NCBI GenBank assembly: GCA_964438735.1
Contig: CAYTLW010000001.1
Location: 1 to 64,000 of the forward strand
Length of the DNA stretch: 64,000 nucleotides
DNA from: CAYTLW01 sp964438735
Lineage (GTDB): Bacteria; Myxococcota_A; UBA9042
Direction of reading: 5' to 3'
A model generated the notes under the pieces. That model worked only from the letters and a program-made list of their open reading frames with translations, ran no database searches and was not told the DNA's origin. Each line of letters starts with the position of its first letter. Positions within the stretch are counted from its first letter, which is position 1. Positions 17,939-28,303 of the stretch are shown here, piece after piece. The translations under genes were made by a program, and so were the position numbers.

Positions 17939-19909
17939 ATGTCGCACAGCAGCAAATCGAGCGCCTGGCTGGCGGTGGTCGCGGCCGCCCTGGTCGCCTG
18001 CTCACCGAGCGACGATGAGCCGGTGGGCGGGCCCGCAACGGACACCGGCGCGGCGGACGTGATCGACGATGGCGGCCCGACCGACGCCGAAGACACAACG
18101 GCGGACACGTCCGCTGACACCGCACTCGACATCGAGGCTCCAAAGGATAGCGGGCCGATCGACGTGCCTCCGGCCGATCCCTGCCCCGATCTCTGTAAGC
18201 CCCTGGCCGGTTGCACCATGGATCTGCTGCCCGCCGAGTGCTCGAAGCTGTGCAAGGACGACCCGGCTGGGACCCACAAGGCCTGCCTGCAGAACAGCGA
18301 GTGCAAGGCCGTGGCGGACTGCCTGGGGCTGCACCCGAAGGTCATCCTGCCCTTTGACGAGGGCACGAGCGGCCTGCTGCCGCGACGCCTCGCAGGCGCC
18401 TTCACCGTCACCACAGACGGCGGTGAGTTCGACTTCAGGGTGCGCTGGACCGGCCAGGAGAGCTACGTCTTCGTGCGCAGGGTCGCCGGTGATGCGCCCA
18501 GCGAGGCGCTCTGGGAGGACGCGCCCGCCGCGCTGCTGAAGGCGTCGCCCCAAGCGGCCCACTACTTCTTCATGGCCACGCGCGAGGCTGATGGCAGCGA
18601 CAAGTCGGATGGCTACATCAAGGACCTGGCGACACGACTGGACAAAGCCCTGGCCGCCCTGCCCGCCTCCGACAGCCTGTTCTGGCGTAAACATGTGCAC
18701 CTGGTGCCCGTCGCCGCGCCGCGGACGGGTGACAAAACGACGGCCAAGGGGTTCAGTGGCTGGCTGGACGAGGTGTTCCGAAAGCGAAGCGTTCACCACA
18801 TCGCCATCGACCGTCTTCAGCGTGTTCGGGACGTGGGACCGCTGGCCGCAGCCGACCCGAAGACGGACTGGACGCTGGCCTGGCTGGCTCATGAGGTCGC
18901 CCACTACGAGTTCGAGTTCAACCGTCACAAGGTCCTGGCAGGCGATAGCGCCGTGGTCGTACCTGTCATCGACGCCAAGAAGACCGCATCGGCCGTCGAG
19001 GGCTACGCCGAGCTGCCGGACAAGATGGCGATGGCCAAGTACGACACGTTGCAGGTGCAACTCGCGCTCCATTGCAACCAGAACCTTGATTCCAGCTGTG
19101 GCACCGCCTCTCTGCCTGGACGGCTGTTTCTCTGCGACCTGCCGTCCGCGGCGACCCCGGACCACGCCAAGACCGATTGCACCCACGAGCTCGGCCGCTG
19201 GATGACCCCCTACGGCCGTGAAGGCGCCTGGGTCACCGACGTCAGCGCCGCGCTCGCCTGGCTGCAGGCTGGCGGCAAACGTCGGCTGCGCTGGGCGGCG
19301 GATAAGCAGGACAAGAAGTGCTTCGACAACAAGATCTGCATCGACACCGTGTACGTGCCGACCGTCAACCTGAGACTGATGAACGCCGGCAAGGGCATGC
19401 GTCCGGTGGCGAGCGTACCGGCCTTCCAGGGCGGCCCATTCGGGGCCGGCTACAACGATAAATACGCTCCGCTCAAGGTCGAGGTGCCCGCCGGCACCAA
19501 GAAGGTCGCGCTCTACGCGCTGATTACCGGCCATGGTGACGGTCTCAACGGCGAAAACTGCGCCGGATCCTGCAACCACACCCATCACTTCACCGTCGGT
19601 GGCAAGACGTTCGTGCGTGCACATCCCAGCGCCGGGGGCGCCACCGGGTGCCTGGACCGCCTGAACGAAGGGGTTGTGCCCAACCAGTTCGGGCCGTGGC
19701 CGGGTGGTTATGGCGGCTGGTGTCCCGGCCTGGACGTGACGCCTTGGCAGCAGGACATCACCGCCCAGGTCACCATCGGCGGCAGCAGCACGTTGACCTA
19801 CAAGGCGTTGTTCGACGGCAAGGACTACGCTCCCACGCCTGCCGCCGGCGGGTCGTCGGCCAAGGGCGGCACGATCGAGATGCGCAGCTACGTAGTTTTC
19901 TACCAGTAA
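17939..19909 (+). CDS. Lipoprotein with peptide-N-glycosidase F-like domains
   Basis: A 656-aa lipoprotein (lipobox LVAC) with an acidic Asp/Thr-rich linker and a small Cys-rich module (about residues 81-120). Its second half resembles PNGase F. A first jelly-roll contains YDTLQVQLALHC and ELGRWMTPYGREGAWVTDVS (about 366-445). A second runs from about 470 to the C-terminus, with TGHGDG, CNHTHHFTVGG, GVVPNQFGPWPGGYGGWCPG and DITAQV, matching the PNGaseF_C pattern. Classical PNGase F removes N-glycans. The segment that should carry the catalytic Asp (a WD-type motif after the first Cys pair) reads CGTASLPGRLF here, so activity is doubtful. HEVAH at 318-322 fits HExxH, but no third zinc ligand is evident. 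GGAGG before 17939 and the lipobox set the start. Confidence 0.7.
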   Translation: MSHSSKSSAWLAVVAAALVACSPSDDEPVGGPATDTGAADVIDDGGPTDAEDTTADTSADTALDIEAPKDSGPIDVPPADPCPDLCKPLAGCTMDLLPAECSKLCKDDPAGTHKACLQNSECKAVADCLGLHPKVILPFDEGTSGLLPRRLAGAFTVTTDGGEFDFRVRWTGQESYVFVRRVAGDAPSEALWEDAPAALLKASPQAAHYFFMATREADGSDKSDGYIKDLATRLDKALAALPASDSLFWRKHVHLVPVAAPRTGDKTTAKGFSGWLDEVFRKRSVHHIAIDRLQRVRDVGPLAAADPKTDWTLAWLAHEVAHYEFEFNRHKVLAGDSAVVVPVIDAKKTASAVEGYAELPDKMAMAKYDTLQVQLALHCNQNLDSSCGTASLPGRLFLCDLPSAATPDHAKTDCTHELGRWMTPYGREGAWVTDVSAALAWLQAGGKRRLRWAADKQDKKCFDNKICIDTVYVPTVNLRLMNAGKGMRPVASVPAFQGGPFGAGYNDKYAPLKVEVPAGTKKVALYALITGHGDGLNGENCAGSCNHTHHFTVGGKTFVRAHPSAGGATGCLDRLNEGVVPNQFGPWPGGYGGWCPGLDVTPWQQDITAQVTIGGSSTLTYKALFDGKDYAPTPAAGGSSAKGGTIEMRSYVVFYQ

Positions 19910-20027
19910 GCTCGCGGCAGAGATCAATTTCGTAAGCTTCTGCCCATTGTCACGATCTGGTACAAACCCGCCCTGCGTCGCGCCCCGCGTCCCGCGTCCC
20001 CCGGCGCTCCCCTTCAGGAGGTTTTTC

Positions 20028-21514
<1,487 letters not shown>

Positions 21515-21518
<4 letters not shown>

Positions 21519-22966
21519 CAATCCTGCGGGTCCATTGCCAGGGATGCGGTGCAGAGGCCGAGACCGGTCCGGGTCTGCCCTTGCCCTTTGCGTGCGCGGC
21601 GGCGGTACCCGGTGACGATATCGACCACCTGCTGGTACGCCAGATACCCATGACCGACGGCGATCCACTGGCGTGTGACGAGGCCGAGGAGCGCATCTTC
21701 AGTCGGTATCGGCATCGACTCTTCAGCCGTGAACTGCTGCTCGCCGGCGGGCTGTCCGACACGGTATTCCGACAAATCGCCGCCTCCCTGGACGAGCGTG
21801 TCGCCGTGGTCGAAGGCAAAGGCTTCCGGCGCACGCCGTTGGTGCGGATGTCGGCGATCGAGCGGCAGATCGGGCTCGATGGCGGCGGGCGGGTCTGGGC
21901 CAAAGTGGACGCTGGCAACGTGGCAGGCTCCCATAAAGCACGCCATCTCTTTGGCCTGATGCTGGTCTTGCTGGTCGACGAACTCGTTCGCGGCAGTCAC
22001 GTCTCCGAGCGGCCCAGACTGGCCATCGCCAGCTGCGGCAACGCCGCCCTGGCCGCCGCCGTGGTGGCCCGCGCCGCGGAGTGGCCCCTGGCCGTCTTCG
22101 TGCCGCCTGACGCGTCACCGTCCGTGATGGCCCGCCTGGGCGAGCTGGACGCCATCATCCACTACTGTGAGCGCCGCGATGGCGAGTTGGGCGACCCGTG
22201 CGTTCTGCGCTTTCGCGAAGCGGTGGCGGCGGGTGATCTGCCGTTCTGCTGCCAGGGGTCCGAGAATGGCCTGGCCATCGAAGGCGGGGAGACGCTCGCT
22301 TACGAGTTGTTGGAGCAGCTGCACGCCCGACGCGGCACGGTCGACCGCCTCTTCATCCAGGTTGGAGGCGGCGCGCTGGCCAGCGGACTGATCGCCGGCT
22401 TGCGGCACGCGGTCGCCATCGGCGCCCTGCCCGCCCTGCCCCGTATCCACGCGGTACAGACCCAAGGTGGACATCCGCTCGCCGTCGCCTGGCGACGCAT
22501 GATCGGCCGAGCCGTCGAAGCGCTCGGCGAACAGGCCATGACCGATGATCTCGGCAGCAGCGACGCCAGCCACGCCACCTGGCTGAAGAATCAGCTCGGT
22601 GAGCCGCCTATCCGCACGGTGCGCCAGGTCTTGCGCATGCAGCGCAGCGAGTTCATGACGCCCTGGCCAGAGCCCCCGCAGAGCATCGCCAGCGGTATCC
22701 TCGACGACGAGACCTACGACTGGCTGGCCATCGTCGAAGCGATGATGGATACCGGCGGCCACCCCGTCGTGGTCCCAGATGAGCTCATCGCGCAGGCCAC
22801 CGATCTTGCGGGCGACGCCACGGGCATCGATGTCAGTCACACCGGCGCGGCCGGACTGGCCGGCTTGCTGGGTCTGGTCGCAGGTGACGATTTGGAGTCG
22901 GGTGAACACATCGCGGTGGTGCTCACCGGGCAGGCTCGGCGGGCTCCTTCTGCCGCCGGCGCATGA
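21515..22966 (+). CDS. PLP-dependent fold-type-II enzyme, threonine synthase-like
   Basis: This 483-aa protein starts at a GTG within the GTGA overlap with the previous gene, so it is translationally coupled. The N-terminus begins VHCQGCGAE, a CxxC pair recalling the short zinc-ribbon-like start of some threonine synthases. The PLP lysine is probably K141 in AGSHKARH. SCGNAALAAA is the substrate loop and QVGGGALASG the phosphate loop. The C-terminal THTGAAGLAGLLGL-like helix (SHTGAAGLAG here) is also typical. The reaction is probably a beta- or gamma-replacement/elimination on an amino acid; its identity is unknown. The 3' end overlaps the convergent kinase gene by 44 bp. Confidence 0.82.
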
Positions 22967-24554
22967 GCCGATCCACTGGCGTGCCCCCGCGTCGTAGCGG
23001 CCACCACATCACCCCGTAGCCCAGGGCAGCGAGTCCGGCCAGCACGCCGAGAATCCAGCGCAGTCGGCCGCGCACCTCGACCAGCAGCGAGTTGCCCATG
23101 TCGACACCCACAAAATACTCCTTGTCCACATCGCCGGGCATGGGCGCGTAGCCAGAGATGGATATGCCGTAATAATCCATGGAAAAATCCGGATCGGCCT
23201 GAGGCACGCCGCTGTCCATGGTCTTTTTCATCAACGGGTAGAACTCATCGTATACGGTGCCGGGAGGTGCTCCTTCCTCATCGGGTTGGATGATGCCGTC
23301 GCCGTTTTCGTCTTCTTCCTCCGGATCGGCATCGACCACCGTCGTGTACACATGCGCTTTATCGGTCCGCCGCATGATGTAGACGTAGGTGATCTGCGAA
23401 TCTTCGGCCTTGAAGCGCTGCAGCGTCGCCAGGACGCGCTTGAACTCCGGCCGCTCCATATCGGCCTCCGTCTTCAGGTTGGCCAGGTCTGCGATGTCCA
23501 CGTCGTGGGAGACCAGCCGGGCCAGCCGCATGATCGACGGCCGCACCTCCTGAATGACCGCGTGTTTGGCCACCGACAGGACGGCCGCGTAGGCCGCCAC
23601 CGCGCAGACGGAGGCCGCAACAATCACAGCCGCCAGGGCGCCCAGGTAACCGCGGCGCCTCCGCTTCGCCGTCAACACGGCGAGCACTTCATCCATGTCG
23701 GCGGGCCGCTCTTGCGGTGACTTGGCCAGACATCGGGTGATCAGGCTGGCCAGATCCTTGTCCACGCCCTTGGCCAGGTTCGACACGTCGGGCGGCGTCG
23801 CGCTGCGATGCTTCTCGGCCAACTCCTCCATGGTGCGCGCGCCGAACGGCGCCTTGCCGGTCAGCGAGACGTACATGATGACGCCCAGCGCATAGAGGTC
23901 GGTTCGGTGATCGCCGCGGCGCTCATCCCACTGTTCCGGCGCCATGTAGGCCGGTGTACCGCGGCCCGCCGAGGTCACATCCCAGGGGCTCATGTCGGCG
24001 CTGCCAGCATCCTGGACGGGCACCTCGCGATGATCATCCACCGTGCCCGCGATGCCGAAGTCCATCACGACAGCTTTGCGTTCATCGGGCACCAACATCA
24101 CGTTGGCGGGCTTCAGGTCGCGATGCACGATGCCGGCCTCGCGCCAGAAGCGTTCCAACTCTTCTTGGGTATCGACCCAGGAGGCGATCAACGTCTTCAG
24201 CGCTGTATGTTTGCGCAACAGCAGGTCTTCGACGAGGTAGACCGCGCCCATGCCGCCCTCTCCCAGCGGCCGGACCAGCCGGTAGCGACCGTGGAGCAGC
24301 CCATCCGCGCCGAAAGGACCCGAGGTCTTCCCCTTGGGCGCTGCTGTCGGAGCGGACTGGGATACCGCCGAGGTGGCCATGGGGCGTGAGAGGGCCTCTT
24401 CGGCGCCCGGCTCACGTCGCGTGGCCACCCGTCCGGGCCCGGCCACCGTGGCATCGTCGGCGCCCAATTGACCCTCTGGTGGGCCTGGACGCTTCATGCC
24501 GGGCGCCAGCGGCGCTGTCTTGCCGTCGCCAGGATCTCCCTTGCCGCCGCCCAT
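22923..24554 (-). CDS. Transmembrane Ser/Thr protein kinase with internally deleted catalytic domain and periplasmic sensor
   Basis: A 543-aa Hanks-type kinase. A Pro/Gly-rich N-terminus precedes the glycine loop GEGGMG (98-103), the VAIK Lys (K120), HRDLKPAN (144-151), DFG (165-167) and APEQ (205-208). The chain runs directly from the alpha-C segment RFWREA (ending 140) into GIVHRDLK (141). About 70 residues that normally hold beta4, beta5, the hinge, alpha-D and alpha-E are absent, in frame. Two membrane helices (about 302-326 and near the C-terminus) flank a sensor resembling those with VDADPEEEDENGDG, an EF-hand-like acidic loop. The deleted kinase may be inactive, or the gap may be an assembly error. 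GAGAGG before 24554 suggests this start; the frame stays open to 24692. Confidence 0.85.
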   Translation of the reverse strand: MGGGKGDPGDGKTAPLAPGMKRPGPPEGQLGADDATVAGPGRVATRREPGAEEALSRPMATSAVSQSAPTAAPKGKTSGPFGADGLLHGRYRLVRPLGEGGMGAVYLVEDLLLRKHTALKTLIASWVDTQEELERFWREAGIVHRDLKPANVMLVPDERKAVVMDFGIAGTVDDHREVPVQDAGSADMSPWDVTSAGRGTPAYMAPEQWDERRGDHRTDLYALGVIMYVSLTGKAPFGARTMEELAEKHRSATPPDVSNLAKGVDKDLASLITRCLAKSPQERPADMDEVLAVLTAKRRRRGYLGALAAVIVAASVCAVAAYAAVLSVAKHAVIQEVRPSIMRLARLVSHDVDIADLANLKTEADMERPEFKRVLATLQRFKAEDSQITYVYIMRRTDKAHVYTTVVDADPEEEDENGDGIIQPDEEGAPPGTVYDEFYPLMKKTMDSGVPQADPDFSMDYYGISISGYAPMPGDVDKEYFVGVDMGNSLLVEVRGRLRWILGVLAGLAALGYGVMWWPLRRGGTPVDRLMRRRQKEPAEPAR

Positions 24555-24797
24555 GCCGCCTCTCACCGATGGATGTCGCGTCCCAGGGTCATTGATCCTG
24601 CCTCGTGGTCGGGAGATTGTCGACCTGCGGCCCCTTCTCGCCGGCGCCATGTGGGCGCCGCCGAATTCACCGCGACGCTCGCGCGTCCACACCTCGTGAC
24701 CCTGTCGCTCGGCATCGCAAGCCGGTGCCGGGCGTCATGTTTGCGCCCCGCCTGGGCTGATCGTACCATCAGGCCCTCGCCGCAGCAGGAGCCGTTC

Positions 24798-25370
24798 ATG
24801 TCCCGCAAGCTGCCACTTCTCGCCGCCACCGTTCTCACGGTCTCGTTGCTGTCCGCGCCCGCCTCGGCTGGCACGGTCTACGGGCTCATGGTCGGCGGCG
24901 CCTATCCGCTCGGAGAGGGCACCGGTGACCGGGCCAAGGGCTTCCTCAGCAGCCCCTCGGTGGAGGGTTGGATCGGCTACGAACTGCCCTTGCCACTGCT
25001 CATCGCATCGGTCGAGGCGCGCATGGGACGCATCACCCTGCGGCCAAGGCTCGGCGTCGACGACGCCACCGCCGAGTACGTCTACAGAGCCAGCGCAGGC
25101 GCAAGGGTCGGCTTCTCGGTCCTGGTCTTCGCGCCCCAAGTCTTTGCTCACGTGGGCTGGGGCTGGCTGAGCGGCAATACCGACGTGTCAGTTGTGTCCA
25201 ACCGCGGCCTCTCCTACGAGGCCGGCGCGGCCCTGGACTTTGACGCCTTGCCGTTTGTCCGGGTCGGGGTCTACACGTCGTACAACCGCCTGGTGCACCA
25301 GCGCAAAGACGACGAGCAGAAGGATACGACCTGGGTCGCCTATGGGCTGCAGGGCACGATTCTCTGGTAG
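24798..25370 (+). CDS. Small secreted protein, probable outer-membrane beta-barrel
   Basis: A 190-aa protein with a clear Sec signal peptide (MSRKLPLLAATVLTVSLLSA, cleavage after ASA). The mature part alternates hydrophobic and polar residues with Gly and aromatic belts (GYELPLPLLIASVEARMG, VGFSVLVFAPQVFAHVGWGW) and ends in ...GLQGTILW, an aromatic C-terminus typical of barrels. About eight strands are plausible. No specific family is recognised. AGGAG at 7 nt spacing supports the start. It diverges from the kinase gene with about 240 bp between and ends 8 bp from the convergent signalling gene. Confidence 0.7.
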   Translation: MSRKLPLLAATVLTVSLLSAPASAGTVYGLMVGGAYPLGEGTGDRAKGFLSSPSVEGWIGYELPLPLLIASVEARMGRITLRPRLGVDDATAEYVYRASAGARVGFSVLVFAPQVFAHVGWGWLSGNTDVSVVSNRGLSYEAGAALDFDALPFVRVGVYTSYNRLVHQRKDDEQKDTTWVAYGLQGTILW

Positions 25371-25378
25371 CGCGTCAC

Positions 25379-26569
25379 TCAGACGGTCGGCAGCAGCACC
25401 CGCAACGAAGTTCGCCACGGCATGGGCAGATCGCCGATCTCCAGGCGGCCGCCGTTGGCTTCGGTCAGGTCTCGCGCCAGGGCGATAACCAGCGCATCTG
25501 AGGACTCCTCGCCGCGCGCTCCGAAGGTGGACGTGTTGAGTCGTCGACGCATGATGTCGCGGTTGCTCTCGCCGTTGTGGCCGACGTCGATGGCGATCAT
25601 GTCGCCGCAGGCGCTGGCCACCAGCCGGACCGATCCCGGACGGACCTGCGCCCGTTGCAGCTCGGACGCGGCGAAGGCGACCAGGTTGAAGAGGATGCGC
25701 ACCACGCTGACGCGGTCGGCGAACAAGCCGAGATTCGGCGGGCAGTCCGAGTCCAACGTGGCGATCCCGGCGAGCTCCGTCCAGGACATGCGGGCCACGG
25801 TCTCGATCACATCCTGGGCGCGCAGTTCGCAGCTTTCCAAGTGGCCGCCGTCGGTGGCCGCGCGAGTCTCCCGATAGACCCGATGCAGCGACTCCCGCGC
25901 CCCGCGCAACTCGCCCAGGCATTCCTCGATCTCCTGCGTGGCAGACGAATCAAGGGCCGTGCGCATGTCCGGCATCAGCCCTTCCAGTCCCTGACATGCC
26001 GTGTGTACAACCGTCACCACGTTGCTCATGTCGTGCACGATGCGCTCGCGCATGGCGGCGACGCACGCCCGGCGCTCGTCGGCCAGCATGGTCTGCTTGA
26101 GCGCCCGTGCGGCGGCGTCGAAATGGGCCTGGCGGACCAGGTCCTCCAGCAGGTCGGAGACGGTATCCGAGTCCCACGGCTTGACGATGTAGTGTTGCAC
26201 CCCGCCCCGATTGATCGCCTCGATGGCCGTCGACTGGTCGCTGTAGGCGGTACACAACACGCGCAGCACGTGCGGATGGCTGCGCACGATCTCGGCGCAG
26301 AGATCGATGCCCGTCATGCCGGGCATTCGATTGTCCGTGACCACGATCGAGATGTCCTCGTCGTCGAGCACGGCCAACGCCTCTGCCGCTGAGGAGACGC
26401 AGACGACGTTGAAGTCGTCACCAAATGTGGCGTCGAAGACAAGTTGATTTGGCAACTCGTCATCGACGTAGAGAACCCGGTGACTGCGTAGCAACGCGGC
26501 CGAATCTTCGCGGACGCGAACTTCGGGTAACTCAACCTCTTTGACGACTACCGCCTGAGAATACTCCAT
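25379..26569 (-). CDS. Receiver-domain protein with degenerate histidine-kinase module
   Basis: A 396-aa cytosolic signalling protein. An N-terminal receiver domain (about 28-145) has the acidic pair in YVDDE, the phospho-acceptor D79 in VVTDNRMPG, and K130 in VKPWD, resembling response regulators of the RpfG/HD-GYP-associated type. Next comes a DHp-like helix with H179 in RIVHDMSN, then an ATPase-like part. Its N-box reads NLVAFAASEL and its G1 region DVGHNGES, both departing from NxxxNA and DxGxG, so ATP binding is doubtful. The receiver-first, kinase-second order suggests a phosphorelay intermediate. The ATG at 26569 follows GGGGTGG. Fumarase lies 91 bp upstream on the same strand. Confidence 0.8.
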   Translation of the reverse strand: MEYSQAVVVKEVELPEVRVREDSAALLRSHRVLYVDDELPNQLVFDATFGDDFNVVCVSSAAEALAVLDDEDISIVVTDNRMPGMTGIDLCAEIVRSHPHVLRVLCTAYSDQSTAIEAINRGGVQHYIVKPWDSDTVSDLLEDLVRQAHFDAAARALKQTMLADERRACVAAMRERIVHDMSNVVTVVHTACQGLEGLMPDMRTALDSSATQEIEECLGELRGARESLHRVYRETRAATDGGHLESCELRAQDVIETVARMSWTELAGIATLDSDCPPNLGLFADRVSVVRILFNLVAFAASELQRAQVRPGSVRLVASACGDMIAIDVGHNGESNRDIMRRRLNTSTFGARGEESSDALVIALARDLTEANGGRLEIGDLPMPWRTSLRVLLPTV

Positions 26570-26660
26570 GGTCCACCCCACTGCGCGTTCTGGACGCACG
26601 TGTAGAGCGTCCCGCGTATGGAGGTGTTGTCCAGTTTTTACAGCCGGTTTGAACGCCGAT

Positions 26661-28280
26661 TCAGAGGGCCAGCAGGCGGGCGAAGAAGTCGTTGCCCTTG
26701 TCGTCCACAAGGATGAACGCCGGGAAATCTTCGACCTCGATCTTCCAGATCGCTTCCATGCCCAGCTCAGCGTACTCCACCACCTCGACCTTCTTGATGT
26801 TCTCCGCCGCGAGCAGGGCCGCGGGACCACCGATGGAGCCCAGGTAGAAGCCGCCGTTTCGCTGGCACGCTTCGGTGACCGATGCCGATCGATTGCCCTT
26901 GGCGATCATCACCATGGACCCGCCATGGCGTTGGAAGAGGTCGACGTAAGGGTCCATCCGATTGGCGGTGGTGGGACCGAAGGAGCCGCTGGGCATGCCC
27001 TCTGGCGTCTTGGCCGGGCCGGCGTAGTACACCGGGTGATTCTTGAAGTATTCCGGCAGCCCCTCGCCGCGATCCAGCCGCTCCTTGAGGCGGGCATGGG
27101 CGATATCCCGGGCGACGATCAACGTGCCGGTGAGCGACAGCGCGGTGGTGACAGGGTGCTGGCTGAGTTCCGCCAGGATCTCCGGCATGGGACGGCGTAG
27201 ATCGATGTGCACCGCGCCGTGGTCGTGACGTTTGCGATAGGCCTCGGGCAGGAAGCGGATGGGCTCCCGCTCGAGCTGCTCCACCCAGAGCCCCTCGCGA
27301 TCGATTCGCGCCTTGATGTTGCGGTCCGCCGAGCAGGATACGCCCATGCCGATGGGACAGGAGGCGCCATGCCGCGGCAGGCGAACCACCTTGACGTCCA
27401 GCGCCAGGTACTTGCCGCCGAACTGCGCGCCAATGCCGATGTGCTGGGCGCGCTTGAGCAGTTGCGCCTCCAGCTCGGGATCGCGGAACGCCTGGCCATG
27501 CTCGTTGCCTTCGGTGGGTAATCCGTCCAGGTAGCCGGTGGAGGTGAGCTTGACCACCTTGAGGTTGGTCTCGGCGCTGGTGCCGCCGATGACGAATGCG
27601 ATGTGATAGGGCGGACACGCGGCGGTCCCCAGAGAGCGCATCTTGTCGACGAGGAACTCTTCCAGGACGCCCGGAGACAGGGTGGCCTTGGTCTGCTGAT
27701 AGAGGGCTGTTTTATTTCCAGATCCACCACCTTTGGCGACAAACATGAAGTCATACTTCATTCCTTGCGTGGCGTAGAGATCGATCTGGGCCGGCAGGTT
27801 GTTGCGGGTGTTGCCCTCGCGATACATGTCTATGGGAGCGTTTTGAGAATAGCGAAGGTTTTCACCCGTGTAGGTCTGCCAAATGCCTTTGGACAGCCAC
27901 TCTGCGTCGTCTACGCCGGTCCAGACCTGCTCGCCCTTCTTGCCGACCACGGTGGCGGTGCCGGTGTCCTGGCAGAGCGGCAGCTTGTGACCTGACGCCA
28001 CCACCGCGTTGCGCAGCAGGGCGGCCGCGACGCCTTTGTCGTTGGGAGTCGCCTCGGGGTCGTCCAGGATGGCCGCGACCTGCGCCAGGTGGGCAGCCCG
28101 CAAGAGGAACGACGTGTCGCGAAGCGCGGTGCGTGCCAGCAGCGCCAGCCCCTCGGGTGCGACCTTGAGGATCTCGCGGCCGTCCAGCTGCGCGACCTCC
28201 ACGTGTTCGTCGGTTACAAGGCGATACTGTGTCTGGTCGGCGGCCAGGGGAAATGGGGGCCGATAGCTGAACTCTGACAT
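26661..28280 (-). CDS. fumA: Class I fumarate hydratase (iron-sulfur, single chain)
   Basis: This 539-aa enzyme catalyses reversible hydration of fumarate to malate in the TCA cycle, using a [4Fe-4S] cluster. The alpha and beta domains are fused as in FumA/FumB. Cluster cysteines are visible in LCQDTGTA, AACPPYH and SCSADRN. VAKGGGSGNKT and the C-terminal SGSFGPTTANRMDPYVD (fumarase/tartrate dehydratase beta signature) are intact, and the length matches the family. AGGAG 6 nt before the ATG at 28280 selects the start over the longer frame. It lies only 23 nt after the NACHT lipoprotein gene, so the two are probably one transcript. The symbol is assigned by family resemblance. Confidence 0.95.
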   Translation of the reverse strand: MSEFSYRPPFPLAADQTQYRLVTDEHVEVAQLDGREILKVAPEGLALLARTALRDTSFLLRAAHLAQVAAILDDPEATPNDKGVAAALLRNAVVASGHKLPLCQDTGTATVVGKKGEQVWTGVDDAEWLSKGIWQTYTGENLRYSQNAPIDMYREGNTRNNLPAQIDLYATQGMKYDFMFVAKGGGSGNKTALYQQTKATLSPGVLEEFLVDKMRSLGTAACPPYHIAFVIGGTSAETNLKVVKLTSTGYLDGLPTEGNEHGQAFRDPELEAQLLKRAQHIGIGAQFGGKYLALDVKVVRLPRHGASCPIGMGVSCSADRNIKARIDREGLWVEQLEREPIRFLPEAYRKRHDHGAVHIDLRRPMPEILAELSQHPVTTALSLTGTLIVARDIAHARLKERLDRGEGLPEYFKNHPVYYAGPAKTPEGMPSGSFGPTTANRMDPYVDLFQRHGGSMVMIAKGNRSASVTEACQRNGGFYLGSIGGPAALLAAENIKKVEVVEYAELGMEAIWKIEVEDFPAFILVDDKGNDFFARLLAL

Positions 28281-28303
28281 GTGGGCTCCTGATTCTCGCG
28301 GCC

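Noticed and set aside
18890..18904. HEVAH as a zinc-metallopeptidase active site in the PNGase F-like protein
   Set aside because: Matches HExxH, but no gluzincin Glu or metzincin third ligand was found at the usual spacing; probably coincidental within the family's first jelly-roll region.
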